A stretch of DNA of 64,000 nt from Adineta ricciae. Its lineage: Eukaryota > Rotifera > Eurotatoria > Adinetida > Adinetidae. The stretch is from positions 62,001 to 126,000 of the forward strand of contig CAJNOJ010000287.1 in NCBI GenBank assembly GCA_905250025.1, given 5' to 3'. Made by a program: the position numbers and the translations under genes. The notes below the pieces were generated by a model. It had not been told where the DNA came from. It saw nothing but the letters and a program-made list of their open reading frames with translations, and ran no database searches. Shown here in pieces: positions 47,648 to 58,671 of the stretch. The stretch's first letter is position 1, and each line of letters begins with the position of its first letter.

Positions 47648-47885
47648 AGAAGACGAAGAAAAAGAAGTCTTGCTTGTACACGAACTAAGAGAGGAAAAAA
47701 GAGAATATAAGCACGAGAGAAAGAGAAAGAAAGAAAAAGAGCGATCACAAAAACAAATGAGAGAGAGAGGACACGACGACGAACAAAAACACACACGCCA
47801 CCCATGAACGGGGCTAGATCATTGTGTATAGATCATTTTAGACAAGAATTGCACGTTTTATCCGACATTTTTGTAGAATTCAAAT
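47213..47885. other. Purine-rich upstream region of the Hunchback-type gene
   Basis: 673 bp rich in AAGA/GAGA on the plus strand, including the (AG)n at 47614-47644. The frames on the minus strand here are Ser/Leu/Phe-only translations of the microsatellite. Probably promoter and 5' UTR. Confidence 0.55.
47614..47644. repeat. (AG)n microsatellite
   Basis: About fifteen uninterrupted AG units, about 240 bp upstream of the Hunchback-type start, followed by AAG-rich simple sequence. GAGA-type tracts can bind GAGA-factor-like proteins in arthropods; a role here is speculative. Confidence 0.9.
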
Positions 47886-50692
47886 ATGCAACATACATCT
47901 TCAACGACTTCACCATTAATAGAAAATTTTCAAATTTTACCCATGTCAACAAATACAATCGGCGATAGTTCAACGTCGAATGACACGCAATATTCATCGT
48001 TGTTACTTAAGAAGAAACTAGCGATATTTGACAATACATCAAAAAATTCCACGGCAGATGTCAACTTGTCAAATGAGACGATCACAAATCCAATATCTGT
48101 AAGTTGTTCATCGTATTCTTGGAGAAAATAATCTTGATATACAATGCAACTATTTTGCAGTTAATCAAGCCGTCTAGTACAACTTTATCAATCAATGAGA
48201 ATGAATCTGTCAAAAGCGCCAGTCGAGTAAGAGTGAATGAAATTATCGATACGATGTTTTTTATTTCGATTTCATCTAGCGTCGTAAACCTCTTCGACCT
48301 TGGTCATTATCAGCACGTGGTGAAAGACCAAATTCGGTATGTTAAATAATAAATGAAAGACGAGTTTCGTACATTCCGGTGTCTTCTAGAATCATGATGT
48401 CAATCATTCGATTGAGCCAATTAGCGACGAGGAGGAAGATAACAAAACGGTAAGAAGCATTCATTAGTATTGTAGTTGTTGAATCGATTGTGTCGATTCG
48501 ATAGGAAATGAAATATTCACCTGTGAATCACGAAACAACAAATAGTAATCAAGAGGAAAGTGATGAGCACGGTATTGAATGGCCAAAATGTTTATCAACA
48601 ATTGAAGAAATCCTTAAATTATATCGCGTCGAAGCAGATGGTTCTGTCCAATGTATTCGATGTGGTTCAAATGCGAATCAAGATAATTTACTTGAACATG
48701 TATCTGTTCACTATCCATACAAGTGCTATTCATGCGGGTAAGTACGAATTTTCTTTCTAGAATCATCTGTGATTGCGAGATATTGTATAATTCAGAATCT
48801 CTATGAAAGTACTGGTAAGAACGAATCTAGCTATCTTCTGTCCTGTTGAGTCTTCTGTTCTTTTTATCGTTCGATTGTTTTGTCTAGGAAAAAAAAGGCA
48901 ACATAACACATCAAACTATATTCTTTTGAATAGATTTTATTGTGATTCATCGGCGAGTCTTGATGAACATAATCGAACACATTCACCGAACACTTTTGCA
49001 AAGTTAACAGCTGAACAGCCATCCATTTCTTCATCAACTTCAATTAAATCATCAGAATTACTAAATGGTTCATCTACGAATAACAACAGTGAAAAATCGA
49101 CTCCACCTAGTAAAGCCAAGGTTCATCGATGTCGACAATGTTCATTCATTTCCAGTGTGAAGGTATGCCTTGAAATGTCTCTCACACAAATAATCTTGAT
49201 TTTATAGGAGGATTATTGGGCACATCATCGAGTACACATACGAGCTGATAAGATACTTGAATGTCCAAGTTGTCCATTTGTAACTGAATATAAACATCAT
49301 CTTGAATATCATTTACGTAACCATCTCGGCTCTAAACCATTCAAATGTTCAAAGTAAATACGAGTTTTTTCAATTCATCTGATTGTTGCAACTGAAAATA
49401 TCTTTTCTCATCTTCTAGGTGTGACTATGCATGTGTTAATTTATCGATGTTACGTTCGCACAAGAAATCTCATTATCGTCATCTTTTATTTAAATGTTCC
49501 AATTGTTCCTTTGAATCTAAACAGTATCAAATATTACAAGAACATCTTCAAATTGAAGGACATGAGCCTTATGTCGATGAAAATATCGAAGAATTCCTAA
49601 AAGAATATTCTAATGGAATCATGAACAATAACACCAATAGTAACTCACCACCACCAACCATGACAGCAGGATCATCAGCGAAGAATAACACTCGTCCATC
49701 AGCTTCGAAGAAACGAAAAGCAGCACCCACAGCAACAGCACCTGTAGTCAAACGTACTTCTTCAACATCATCGATTGGTTCATCAGCTGCAGCCATGTCA
49801 CCAATATCTAATGATGAACATCAAATGGATTCATCGTCCACATCAACAACAGTAGTACCATCAACTGTGCCATCAACACCGCTAGTCTGTACTTTATGTG
49901 ATTACGTTGCGGTGTCTAAAGAGGGTCTTGGTGTACATTTATTCCAGCATGCATGCAAAAAAAGTGATCTATTGAATCGATCGTTACTAGCAGGCGCAGC
50001 CATTGATCCTGCAACGAAATTAATGGAATTATTCAATGGAAAAATCGGACCGTTCAGCAATGGACAGGTATGAAATCTACCGATAAAACATCGTACTTCC
50101 TAAGAGAACATTTTCATTCTGTCTTGACTCTCTATTCTAGCTTAATGATTTCATCGCTCCATATCAACAATTTCTTACACAACAGATCCAATCCCATTTG
50201 TCCTCTGCAAGTTCATTATCTTCGACACCTACTGGTGTTCATTCCTATCATCTCGATAGTAATAACAATCATGCTCCACCTCCACCGTCGCTCCTCAACG
50301 GTGGTTATTCATTATTGTCTTCATGTATTAAAACCGAATCGAATGAAAATTATCTTCCGCTATCGAAATCCAACGACACAAGCTTAAAACGACAACGAAA
50401 AGAACAAGTATCAGCTTTGAAATACTCATCGGACGGTAGCAATGATAGTTATGCAACAGAATTAATCAATCGTCATGATCAACAGACTCAAGTCGATGAA
50501 TGTCAAATCAAACGTTTATTCGAATGTTTTCATTGTGAGATCATTTTCAAAGATTTCGCAATGTACTGTACACATAAGCAATTGCATTACTCACCTGACA
50601 ATCCATTTCGTTGTGCACAATGTGGTGAACAAAAAGCGAATAAATACGATTTTTTTGTACATGTTGCTCAACAAGCTCACGAGCTCACCTGA
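47886..50692 (+). CDS. hb: Hunchback-type C2H2 zinc-finger transcription factor
   Basis: About ten exons with short introns. The N-terminal part is Ser/Thr-rich. Nine C2H2-like fingers can be read: CIRCGSNANQDNLLEH, CYSCGFYCDSSASLDEH, CRQCSFISSVKEDYWAHH, CPSCPFVTEYKHHLEYH, CSKCDYACVNLSMLRSH, CSNCSFESKQYQILQEH, CTLCDYVAVSKEGLGVH, then a final pair CFHCEIIFKDFAMYCTH and CAQCGEQKANKYDFFVH. The block VTEYKHHLEYHLRNHLGSKP with the next finger, and the C-terminal pair separated by a long linker, are the Hunchback signature. In arthropods Hunchback patterns the axis and neuroblast identity; in lophotrochozoans neural and larval roles are reported. The name is by homology, and the role here is unknown. 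Confidence 0.85.
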
Positions 50693-50900
50693 TCGAACAA
50701 GACAATCTTTCTCGTTCTCTTTTTCTGGCATTTATTTCTCTTCTGGTTTGTACATTTCTTTCTTCTTTTTTGTTGCTGTTGATTTTCATTCTTTTCCTTG
50801 TTTTGGTTTTTCTTTTCTTCATTTGCCATGACATTCAAGAAAACAAAAAATACATATACGGATGTAAAAAAAATGTGTCTCGAATTCATTTATTTCAAGT

Positions 50901-51515
50901 TCAAGAAAAAACTTCTTTTCGATAATCACCGTACGTATTCAAAAGTTCTTCATCAACCATATACTTCGTGAGTTCTTTGTCTGTGGTTGAAGCAAGTCGT
51001 TCTTTCAAATCTTGTAAGAATTTATCGATTTCGATGTGATAATCTAAAACGTTGGATTCGAGATAATCTTGTACATTTGCATCTCCTAATTTATGGCAAG
51101 CATGAACTTTTTCCAGTGTTTGATCATTTTGAAGTTTGGCTTGCTCTAAACTTCCGAAAACGATATCGTTTGCTAAGTTGTGTATGCCGCTGTGAATTTC
51201 GATTCCGCTCTTATCGATTAAATCCAGAGAATCAAATTGACGTAGAACTAGAAATTTGGCGAGATCATGAGCTTTTGATACACCATCGTCGCTCAATTTG
51301 AGGTATAAACTCGAGAAGCCGGCGAAACCTTGTGTTGTACCGACTTTCGATGATAATTGTAGATAATTGTATGAATTGGAAAGTTCTTTGGTCAGTAGTT
51401 CTTCAAGACAGTCTTCCTTTGTCTTATGGCCAGATTTTTCTGTCGACGATTGAACGACAGATAAAGATGCTACGATACACATGAGAGCAAAGGTTAGTTG
51501 CATCGTTGTTAGCAT
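50901..51515 (-). CDS. Secreted ferritin-like protein
   Basis: An intronless frame of 204 residues. A signal peptide is visible (MLTTMQLTFALMCIVASLSVVQS), unlike cytosolic ferritins but like the secreted ferritins of many invertebrates. The four-helix pattern is present: LLTKELSNSYNYLQLSS (helix A), FSSLYLKLSDDGVSKAHDLAKFL (helix B), LEKVHACHKLGDANVQDYLES and DKFLQDLKERL. The helix A glutamate is kept. In helix B the usual E-x-x-H of the ferroxidase centre aligns with small or basic residues (GVSKAH), and the helix D glutamine aligns with His. The protein may therefore be ferroxidase-poor, like a light chain. The alignment was made by eye. Confidence 0.75.
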   Translation of the reverse strand: MLTTMQLTFALMCIVASLSVVQSSTEKSGHKTKEDCLEELLTKELSNSYNYLQLSSKVGTTQGFAGFSSLYLKLSDDGVSKAHDLAKFLVLRQFDSLDLIDKSGIEIHSGIHNLANDIVFGSLEQAKLQNDQTLEKVHACHKLGDANVQDYLESNVLDYHIEIDKFLQDLKERLASTTDKELTKYMVDEELLNTYGDYRKEVFS

Positions 51516-52035
51516 TCACTTTCAAGATCACGAGAAGAAATGATTGTGTCTGTTCTAATGCAATGGGACAATAAAGACAGATGATACTGATAAGACTGAT
51601 AACAGATTGTTGTTGTTGTTTTTTTTTCGTTTTCATAACAGATTTTGTTATTTTTCAACATGTGCACTGCAAGAAATGTAATTGAATAAACTAGAATCTT
51701 TCTTTTTCAAATGATATTAATGATTCGAAATTCTCTCTTGATCAAGCTATTTTCATCAACATTATTTGAATCATTCTCAAAAATCTGATTTCACTTGAAA
51801 CCCTGTTGGCCTTCATCATTCGTGTAGATTCGATTACTTACAGGTATAGACAACGTTCTATTTTGTCAACATAAAATCGACACTCTACTCCCCCTTTTTT
51901 TGTCTTTCTTCTCGTTCGTTCGTTGGTTGCCAATGAGTATTTTTATCGGTTTTACCACCACAACATCCTAAGACTCGTTCACAAAAAAAAAGAGTGCTTG
52001 AAAGTTTCTTCCTACATAACACTTCAAAATTCTGT
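51516..52035. other. Divergent intergenic region, ferritin-like / ART-TPR
   Basis: 520 bp, AT-rich, holding both presumed promoters. In-frame GTG at 51994 precedes the ART-TPR ATG but is not a credible start. No iron-responsive element hairpin was recognised by eye upstream of the ferritin-like gene. Confidence 0.5.
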
Positions 52036-54954
52036 ATGGAACAAACAGAAACTAATCCAAAGACAACGACTTCCTCTCGTTTTCGTCAGCATTCTCGCCT
52101 GACACAAAATTTCGTTCTTGTTTGGTTAGATCCAAACTTGCAAGCCGATTCGATCGATGAAGAACATCGTGGTGTTGTCAATCAAGTTGAAGCTGTCATC
52201 AATGCTGTACATATCTTTAGTGATGTGAATGAATGTGCCCAATTTCTTCGCGAGATCAAACGCGAGAAGATCTTCATGATCGTTTCTGGCCAAATGGGTC
52301 AGCATACGATTCCTCATATACATGATATAGCAAAATTAGATTCGATTTACGTGTTCTGTGGCGTCAAATCTAAGCATGATAAATGGGTACAAGAATGGCC
52401 GAAAATCAAAGGTGTTTTCACTCAAATCGGTCCAATTTGTGATTCGCTGAAGCAAACACTTCAACATTATGAACAAAATTTTATTTCATTGAGTTTTGTC
52501 GCTCCAACAGACATTGTTGAGCAAAACCTTGATCAACTCGACCAATCATTTATGTATACCCAAATTCTCAAAGAAATTCTCCTAGATATTGAATATAACG
52601 ACCAAAGTATGAAAGATTTCCTCGCATTTTGCCGGAATCAATATCGAAATGACCCAAATGAACTGGTCTTTCTCAAAGAATTTGAGAATACTTATCGAAA
52701 ACATTCACCTATTTATTGGTATACACATCCAGGTTGTGTTTATTCGGTACTTAATCGAGCTTTGCGTACGCATGAGATCGATACGATTATCAAAATGGGA
52801 TTTTTTATAGACGATTTATATAAAGAAATCGAGAAACTTTACAAACAGCAAACAGCTGGACAGGAAAAAACTTCGTTTATTGTTTATCGTGGACAAGGAC
52901 TATCTAAAAAAGATTTTGAAAAGTTGTGCAATGCAAAAGGTGGATTAATGTCATTTAATAACTTCCTTTCGACGAGTAAAAAACGTGAAATATCCTTGGA
53001 ATTTGCTCAGGATGCATTGAATGACATTGACTTAGTCGGTGTTCTTTTCAAAATGGTTATTGATCCATCGGAGTTAGCTACGCCGTACGTATTAATCAAG
53101 GATGCTGAATGTTATTTTAAAAATGAAGAAGAAGTTCTTTTCTCAATGCAGACTGTGTTTCGTATTGGAGAAGTCAAACAAGTTCAAAAGAATAATCGAC
53201 TTTATCAAGTGATTTTAACCTTGACAAATGGTAAAAACAAACAATTGAGCTCTCTAACCGAGCTACTTCGTGAAGAAACCGCTGGCGCGACGGGTTGGTA
53301 TCGGCTGGGAATGTTATTAATTAAATTAGGAAAATATGACGAAGCGGAGCAAGTCTATCGAACATTGTTCGAACAGACCAATGAAGACAATGAAAAAGCA
53401 TTGCTTCTCCATCAATTCGGACTAATTAAACGAAATCAAGGCGATTATGTGAAAGCATTGACATTCTATCAACAAGCTTTGGAGATTTATCAGAAAATCC
53501 GACCCGAAGATCATATGGATCTCGCGACAACGTACAACAACATTGGTCAAGTGCATAATAATATGGGTAACTATTCCGAAGCACTTGCACACTATAAGAA
53601 ATCATTAAGAATTTATGAAAAAATTCTACCGGAAAACCATTCTTCCTTAGCCGTTTCGCACAACAATATCGGTTTAGTCTATAAAAATCTTGGTGATTAT
53701 ACTCAAGCGCTTAAATCTCACGAGACAGCATTAGAAATTGAGCAAAAAACCTTACCGCCTAATCATCCATCGTTAGCTACCTCGTATAAAAATATTGGAT
53801 TAGTTTATAAAAGTATCGGTGAGTATTCGAAAGCATTATCATCACACGAAAAAGCATTAGAAATCGAACAAAAGACATTACCAACTAACCATCCATCATT
53901 AGCCATTTCGTATAATAATATCGGTTTATTGTACGATAACATGGGAGAATATTCCAAAGCACTTTCGTATTATGAGCAAACACTTGAAATTTATCAAAAA
54001 ATTCTTCCATCTTATCATCCTGATTTTGCCATGTTTTTCAATAATATTGGTTCCGTTTATAAAAACATGGGTGAATATACCAAAGCGTTAAGTTTCTGTG
54101 AGAAAGCATTAGAGATCGAAATGAAATCACTTCCACCCGAGCATCCATCTCTAGCGATTTCCTACAGTAATATTGGTATGATCTATGATAATATGGGACA
54201 ATATGCACAAGCGCTTACCTCTCATGAAAAAGCATTGGATATTTGCCAGAAAACTCTCTCTCCTGAACATCCGATGTTAGCAATTCTGTACAATAACATC
54301 GGCTCTGTACATGATGACATGGGCGATCATAAAACAGCATTAATTTACTACCAAAAGACGTTAGAAATCGAACAAAAGATTCTTCCATCAAATCATCCTG
54401 ACCTAGCAACAACGTATAATAATATAGGTTTAATATACGACCATTTAGATGACTCTGCTCAAGCACTTTCTTCACATGAGAAAGCACTTGAAATCTATCA
54501 AAAAGCACTTCCTTCAAATCATCCTGACCTTGCCAATTCTTATAATAGTATCGGTTTGACTCATCAGAAAATGCACGAATACCAACAAGCACTGTCATTC
54601 TATGAAAAAGCCTTGGATATTCGACAACGGATATTACCATCGAATCATCCAGATTTAATTGCCTGCTACGGTAATATCTGTCAAGTGTATCAAATCATGG
54701 GTGAACAATCTAAAGCCTCCATGTTTTATGATCGGCTTCTTCAAGCACAAGCAGATACTGCTGGAAAAACTCCTGCGACTTTGTCAACAGTTTATACAAA
54801 TATTGATCAAATCTACGATGGGAAGAAAAGCGTATCAAAATCATCGCCTAATTCAAGTCTTATCGCACAACCAACTTTGTTGGATGACAAACTATGCCGC
54901 CTGAAAAACTTCCGACAAAAATTAGAGAGAATTCGACAGAAAACCAAATCATAA
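52036..54954 (+). CDS. Arginine-type mono-ADP-ribosyltransferase with TPR array
   Basis: An intronless 972-residue protein from the ATG at 52036. Residues ~1-180 form an N-terminal region (NFVLVWLDPNLQ, KIFMIVSGQMGQHTIPHI) without a named domain. Residues ~200-400 carry the ART fold with the R-S-E triad: Arg285 in VYRGQG, STS at 312-314, and Glu364-x-Glu366 in NEEEVLF. This would transfer ADP-ribose from NAD to arginine. Residues ~420-920 hold two degenerate and ten regular 42-residue TPRs of the kinesin-light-chain type (for example NNIGLVYKNLGDYTQALKSH). The combination recurs in bdelloid rotifers. No signal peptide is seen, so it probably acts intracellularly with the TPRs binding a target. 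The lack of introns among intron-rich neighbours is notable. Confidence 0.88.
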   Translation: MEQTETNPKTTTSSRFRQHSRLTQNFVLVWLDPNLQADSIDEEHRGVVNQVEAVINAVHIFSDVNECAQFLREIKREKIFMIVSGQMGQHTIPHIHDIAKLDSIYVFCGVKSKHDKWVQEWPKIKGVFTQIGPICDSLKQTLQHYEQNFISLSFVAPTDIVEQNLDQLDQSFMYTQILKEILLDIEYNDQSMKDFLAFCRNQYRNDPNELVFLKEFENTYRKHSPIYWYTHPGCVYSVLNRALRTHEIDTIIKMGFFIDDLYKEIEKLYKQQTAGQEKTSFIVYRGQGLSKKDFEKLCNAKGGLMSFNNFLSTSKKREISLEFAQDALNDIDLVGVLFKMVIDPSELATPYVLIKDAECYFKNEEEVLFSMQTVFRIGEVKQVQKNNRLYQVILTLTNGKNKQLSSLTELLREETAGATGWYRLGMLLIKLGKYDEAEQVYRTLFEQTNEDNEKALLLHQFGLIKRNQGDYVKALTFYQQALEIYQKIRPEDHMDLATTYNNIGQVHNNMGNYSEALAHYKKSLRIYEKILPENHSSLAVSHNNIGLVYKNLGDYTQALKSHETALEIEQKTLPPNHPSLATSYKNIGLVYKSIGEYSKALSSHEKALEIEQKTLPTNHPSLAISYNNIGLLYDNMGEYSKALSYYEQTLEIYQKILPSYHPDFAMFFNNIGSVYKNMGEYTKALSFCEKALEIEMKSLPPEHPSLAISYSNIGMIYDNMGQYAQALTSHEKALDICQKTLSPEHPMLAILYNNIGSVHDDMGDHKTALIYYQKTLEIEQKILPSNHPDLATTYNNIGLIYDHLDDSAQALSSHEKALEIYQKALPSNHPDLANSYNSIGLTHQKMHEYQQALSFYEKALDIRQRILPSNHPDLIACYGNICQVYQIMGEQSKASMFYDRLLQAQADTAGKTPATLSTVYTNIDQIYDGKKSVSKSSPNSSLIAQPTLLDDKLCRLKNFRQKLERIRQKTKS
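53518..54777 (+). repeat. 126-bp tandem coding repeats (ten TPR units)
   Basis: Ten in-frame 42-codon units inside the ART-TPR gene, each containing the NNIG-type turn and a LP-x-x-HP linker. The nucleotide units are diverged, but neighbouring ones share long stretches, so copy number may vary between alleles. Confidence 0.85.
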
Positions 54955-56143
54955 GATCGAAAATGTCAAAAACTCACTCTACTTATTGTTTTTTTCTAGA
55001 ATTCTAAAACATTCCTGCATATTCTCGAAATAAAAAGAAACACGCCTACATCTTTCTTGCAAAAATTCATTGAACTTGTGAGCTGATAAACCAATGATTG
55101 ACGTTATGCCTAGTACGAAGACGTATCAAGCTATCATCTTAATTTGAGAAGAATGTGTGCACACCGTTGCATGTCTTCTTATTGAGCATAAAGAAATGTG
55201 TGTCGGCAATATGTTTATCTTTCCACCTCTCTTCTTCTCACCGGTAGGTCAATTAGATTATGAACGATTTCTATAAGTTACATCGATGAATATATTTTCT
55301 GGCAACGATTAAAGGATCGAAATTGAACAACAAATAAAATATTCATTATGTTGATCCTCACACCTCTGACGATTGATCGATAAGCATCGAAATATCGATT
55401 TTGTAATGGAATTTTACTGTTGAGAAAGAAAACGAAATTCACAGATCTCTTCATACTTCTATGGTTACATATCGACCATCTTGATTCGTTTCGAGTGTCT
55501 TTTCCCATTTAGTTCTTACTTGACTGATTGATTGATTGATTACATGATTACATGATTAGTTGTATATGACGTTATTTTTTCTCGTCTATGTTTACCGTAT
55601 ACATATGCAGATCTTCACACATCTATGATATCAATTCACAATGTAATATTTTGTTTTTCAATATAATCGATAAAGGCAAAAGTCAATACTTTCATCAAAG
55701 TGAAAGATTTACCGCTCATCTTATTCGAAACTGAACTAAGGAACCTACGTTAACTATGTGATGGAGAAGTTTTTATCTATTTCCAAGTTCTAAACATCCC
55801 CATGCCAGTAAAAGGATAATACTTCGACTACAGTATGCAGAAGAATTACAATTTAGCTGTTGTTTTCCAATGAGTCCATCAATTAGTCGCCTATAGTGTT
55901 ATTGTTTAACCAATTAGTGTAAATCAATTAGCGTATCAAATAGGCTTGGCATTTTTCTTCCTCTTCTAATCTATCAATTGATTTGCTCCAATAAAATCGA
56001 CATTCACCACTCTCTCACTTTCCTATTGGTCAAAGTCGAGGCGAGAGAAAAAATTCATCAACTACAAATAGATTTTGCATCTGGTGCAATTTCATCATTC
56101 GATTGACAACATTTCTACTGTTCACTTCAACTCATTCACCAAC
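54955..56143. other. Intergenic between ART-TPR and homeobox gene
   Basis: 1.19 kb, AT-rich. It contains AATAAA at 55029-55034 (candidate polyadenylation signal, 75 bp after the ART-TPR stop) and a short GATT/ACATGATT simple repeat near 55526-55558. No gene is supported. Confidence 0.55.
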
Positions 56144-57091
56144 ATGGAAGACGATCGTAGTCTTAGCCCAGCAAGCAGTGTCTCCAGTCACAACGAACAT
56201 GATATGGATCAACAAGAAATTCGATTTTATCAACCAATGTTCAAGTAAGTGGATCTTGTATTCCATCAAGTTGAATCTAGTTTTTTTTTCTTATTTATCA
56301 TCTAGTCCACTTTGGTTTCCATTTACACCAATACGGAATTCACCAATGTTTAATTCAATGTCATTTCAACAACCTACACGTTCGACAACACCGATGGTTC
56401 GACATAATTTCAAGAGTATCGATGAACTTCTTTCCCCTATCCCTAATTCTTTTTGTTCGACTCCCTCGCAACGAAATGGTAAGAGCATTTTCTATATTTC
56501 TTTGCTGCTATTTAGACGAACGTTCGTAAGTAAACACGTAATCAGTTTTCATTTCTCTGAATCGTCTTGAAACATTTTGATATTATATTCCTATCGTTTA
56601 GATGATACCGGTTACAGTTCACAATTGTTGTCTGGTTCGTCGCTTTCATTACGACAAAGTCGCGAATCGATCGATTCTCATGAAAACGAAGATGATTTCG
56701 AGAATGTCAAGCCAACAAGCTCATCATCACCAATTGTTGATATGAAAAAGCAAAGCACTGAATCGGTAAGTTCGTCTAATGATTTGTTAACGCAAAAATT
56801 ATTGATTTTGTTTAGAAGAATAACAAATCGAAAAAGATTCGCACTGCTTTCACCGATCATCAGAAATTAAGTCTGGATCGCTTCTATGCTACAAATCGTT
56901 ATCCAGATCCTACCCAAATGGAAACATTGTCACGTTTACTATCCCTCGAAGAGAAAGTCATTCGCGTTTGGTTTCAAAACAAACGTTCTCGAGAAAAAAT
57001 TCATCCAAAAAACCAAGTATCCAATGCAACTGCAGCAATGACTATGTGGCAACAATTTTCCTCAACATCCAATTTTCCTCATGGAATCTAG
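56144..57091 (+). CDS. Homeobox transcription factor, PRD-class-like (ANF/HESX-like candidate)
   Basis: Four exons, starting MEDDRSLSPASSVSSH at 56144. The second exon has a possible Engrailed-homology (eh1-like) repressor motif, HNFKSIDELLSP. The homeodomain is in the last exon (from about 56816): KKIRTAFTDHQKLSLDRFY, then RYPDPTQMETLSRLLSLEEK, then VIRVWFQNKRSREK. Recognition helix residues are Gln50 and Asn51. The YP-x(7)-L spacing and an eh1-like motif near the N-terminus recall ANF/HESX and related PRD-class genes, but the sequence is divergent and the class is not certain. Only about 28 residues follow the homeodomain. It has three short introns. Confidence 0.75.
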
Positions 57092-57467
57092 ATAGATTGA
57101 CAAATCTCGTGGTTGTTTTTTATTCGATGTCCGCAGTATTTTTTGTACATAGTGATATTCTTGTTGAATAAACAGACGAAAAAAAGCGAAATGAACAATT
57201 CTGTTAATCAGTTCAAGTGATGATTTAGATAGCTGTGGATAGACAATTGTCGAAGAGCAAGCGGAGAAAATCAGTCAAAATGAGTGAATTGTTGTATTGC
57301 TTTTGAAACAGATGTTTGCGTTCCACTCACTCATATTTTCATGCAGAAAGAAACTAGAACAAAATCGTTCATATGCGCACAGATGTTTGCAGAAGGAAAA
57401 TCTTAATGCGAGATTAAATTTTATTATCAATATAGGATTGAAAGGCAGTAGTAAAAGATAAATGCAT
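57092..57467. other. Convergent intergenic region
   Basis: 376 bp, AT-rich, no gene. AATAAA at 57167-57172, about 76 bp after the homeobox stop, is a candidate polyadenylation signal. Confidence 0.55.
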
Positions 57468-58671
57468 TTATGTTGATTTCTTTGCGTGCCCAACAAACGA
57501 ATCCATTGTCGAATGTAAGCCGATCATTTCATGTGCTTCAAGTTCAGCTGCGATCGGTGCGATACTAAAAAGAATGAGAACGAACGTAGGAGTGTTGTCA
57601 CTTTTGTGCTCAGGTTCATTCAAACCTGGATAATGCAACTGAAAGTATTAAGGATTTCGGTAAAAGCAATAAATTTTGATTTTGACGAATTGCTTTCACG
57701 ATGCGGTCGCAGACTTCTTCTTGTTTTAGTAGAGGTGTCAAATCGCTGATAATCAAATGGAATGTAGTTCATAGAAATCATTTCGACTTACTTTGTACGA
57801 GCGCCATCGAACATTCCTGTATTGATGAAAGTCGGACAAACAACTGTTGTTTTGATCCCATCTTTTTTTAAGGCATACAATTCATGTCTAAAAGAAATAC
57901 AAATAAGAACGATGTATGCTATATCGGAAAAGAAGGCTTTCTACGTTAATGCTTGATGTAAACCAACAGCAGCAAATTTCGATGAGCAATAATCAACTAG
58001 ACCAGAGACACCATTCAGACCTGCTGCACTAGCAATGGTCACAATATGGCCATGATTTTTTTCTAACATTGACGGTAAGAATGCTTTCAATATCTACGAC
58101 AGAGATTGCTAGATCATCTGGACAGATACATATACTTTCTTATACCCAAAAGTGAGCAAGAACATTCACATCGAATGTCCGCTGGATGGATGCATCGCTA
58201 CAATTGACCAGTGTTTTACCCGATACAACACCAGCATTGTTAATAACCATGGTCACGTTACCAACTGCCTCTTGAACCTACATTACCAATTTTAAAAGTC
58301 TTCTGTTTCTAACTTACATTAAAATAAGCGTTTACCTTTTTAGCACATTCATAGATGCTTTCTCGACTAGTCAAGTCACATCTCATTGCGTGAACACGAT
58401 TAGACTTTGTCATGCTGTTCAATTCTTCCGCGACACGAGCATTGTCAGTTTCGTTTACATCCCAAAGAACAAGTGTACAGCCAAATTGAGCTAACCGTTC
58501 TGCTACACCTTTTCCAAGACCACTTGCAGCACCGGTGATCAGGACAGTTTCCGACGAGAGATCTTTAAGTGGTGGTCCACCAATAATGAGATTGCGAAGA
58601 GCATAAAACCAGTGCTTAACTAATATGAGAAGCACCATGAGATATTGTTGAGCAACACGTATTGTAATCAT
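57468..58671 (-). CDS. Short-chain dehydrogenase, SDR16C (RDHE2)-like, gene 1
   Basis: About six exons with short introns, about 305 residues. The start at 58671 gives a hydrophobic N-terminus ([14 protein letters not shown]) for ER or lipid-droplet membrane attachment. The Rossmann fold has [10 protein letters not shown] (cofactor glycine motif) and [10 protein letters not shown] (Asp favouring NAD). NNAGVVSG, a catalytic Ser in IASAAGL and Tyr-x-x-x-Lys in DYCSSK follow. The substrate region has [14 protein letters not shown], and the C-terminus ends [19 protein letters not shown]. These match epidermal retinol dehydrogenase 2 and its relatives, which oxidise retinol or other lipophilic alcohols. 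The substrate cannot be read from sequence. It forms a tandem pair with the next gene. Confidence 0.88.

Noticed and set aside
47497..47805. Minus-strand Ser/Leu/Phe-rich frames
   Set aside because: Direct translations of the AG microsatellite and flanking purine tract in several frames, with no gene-like composition.
51994..52035. GTG-initiated extension of the ART-TPR protein
   Set aside because: Animal nuclear genes rarely start at GTG; the first ATG at 52036 gives all domains.
53518..54777. Regular ~126-bp periodicity considered as a CRISPR-like or satellite array
   Set aside because: The units are in frame, diverged at third positions and encode TPRs; there are no identical repeats with unique spacers.
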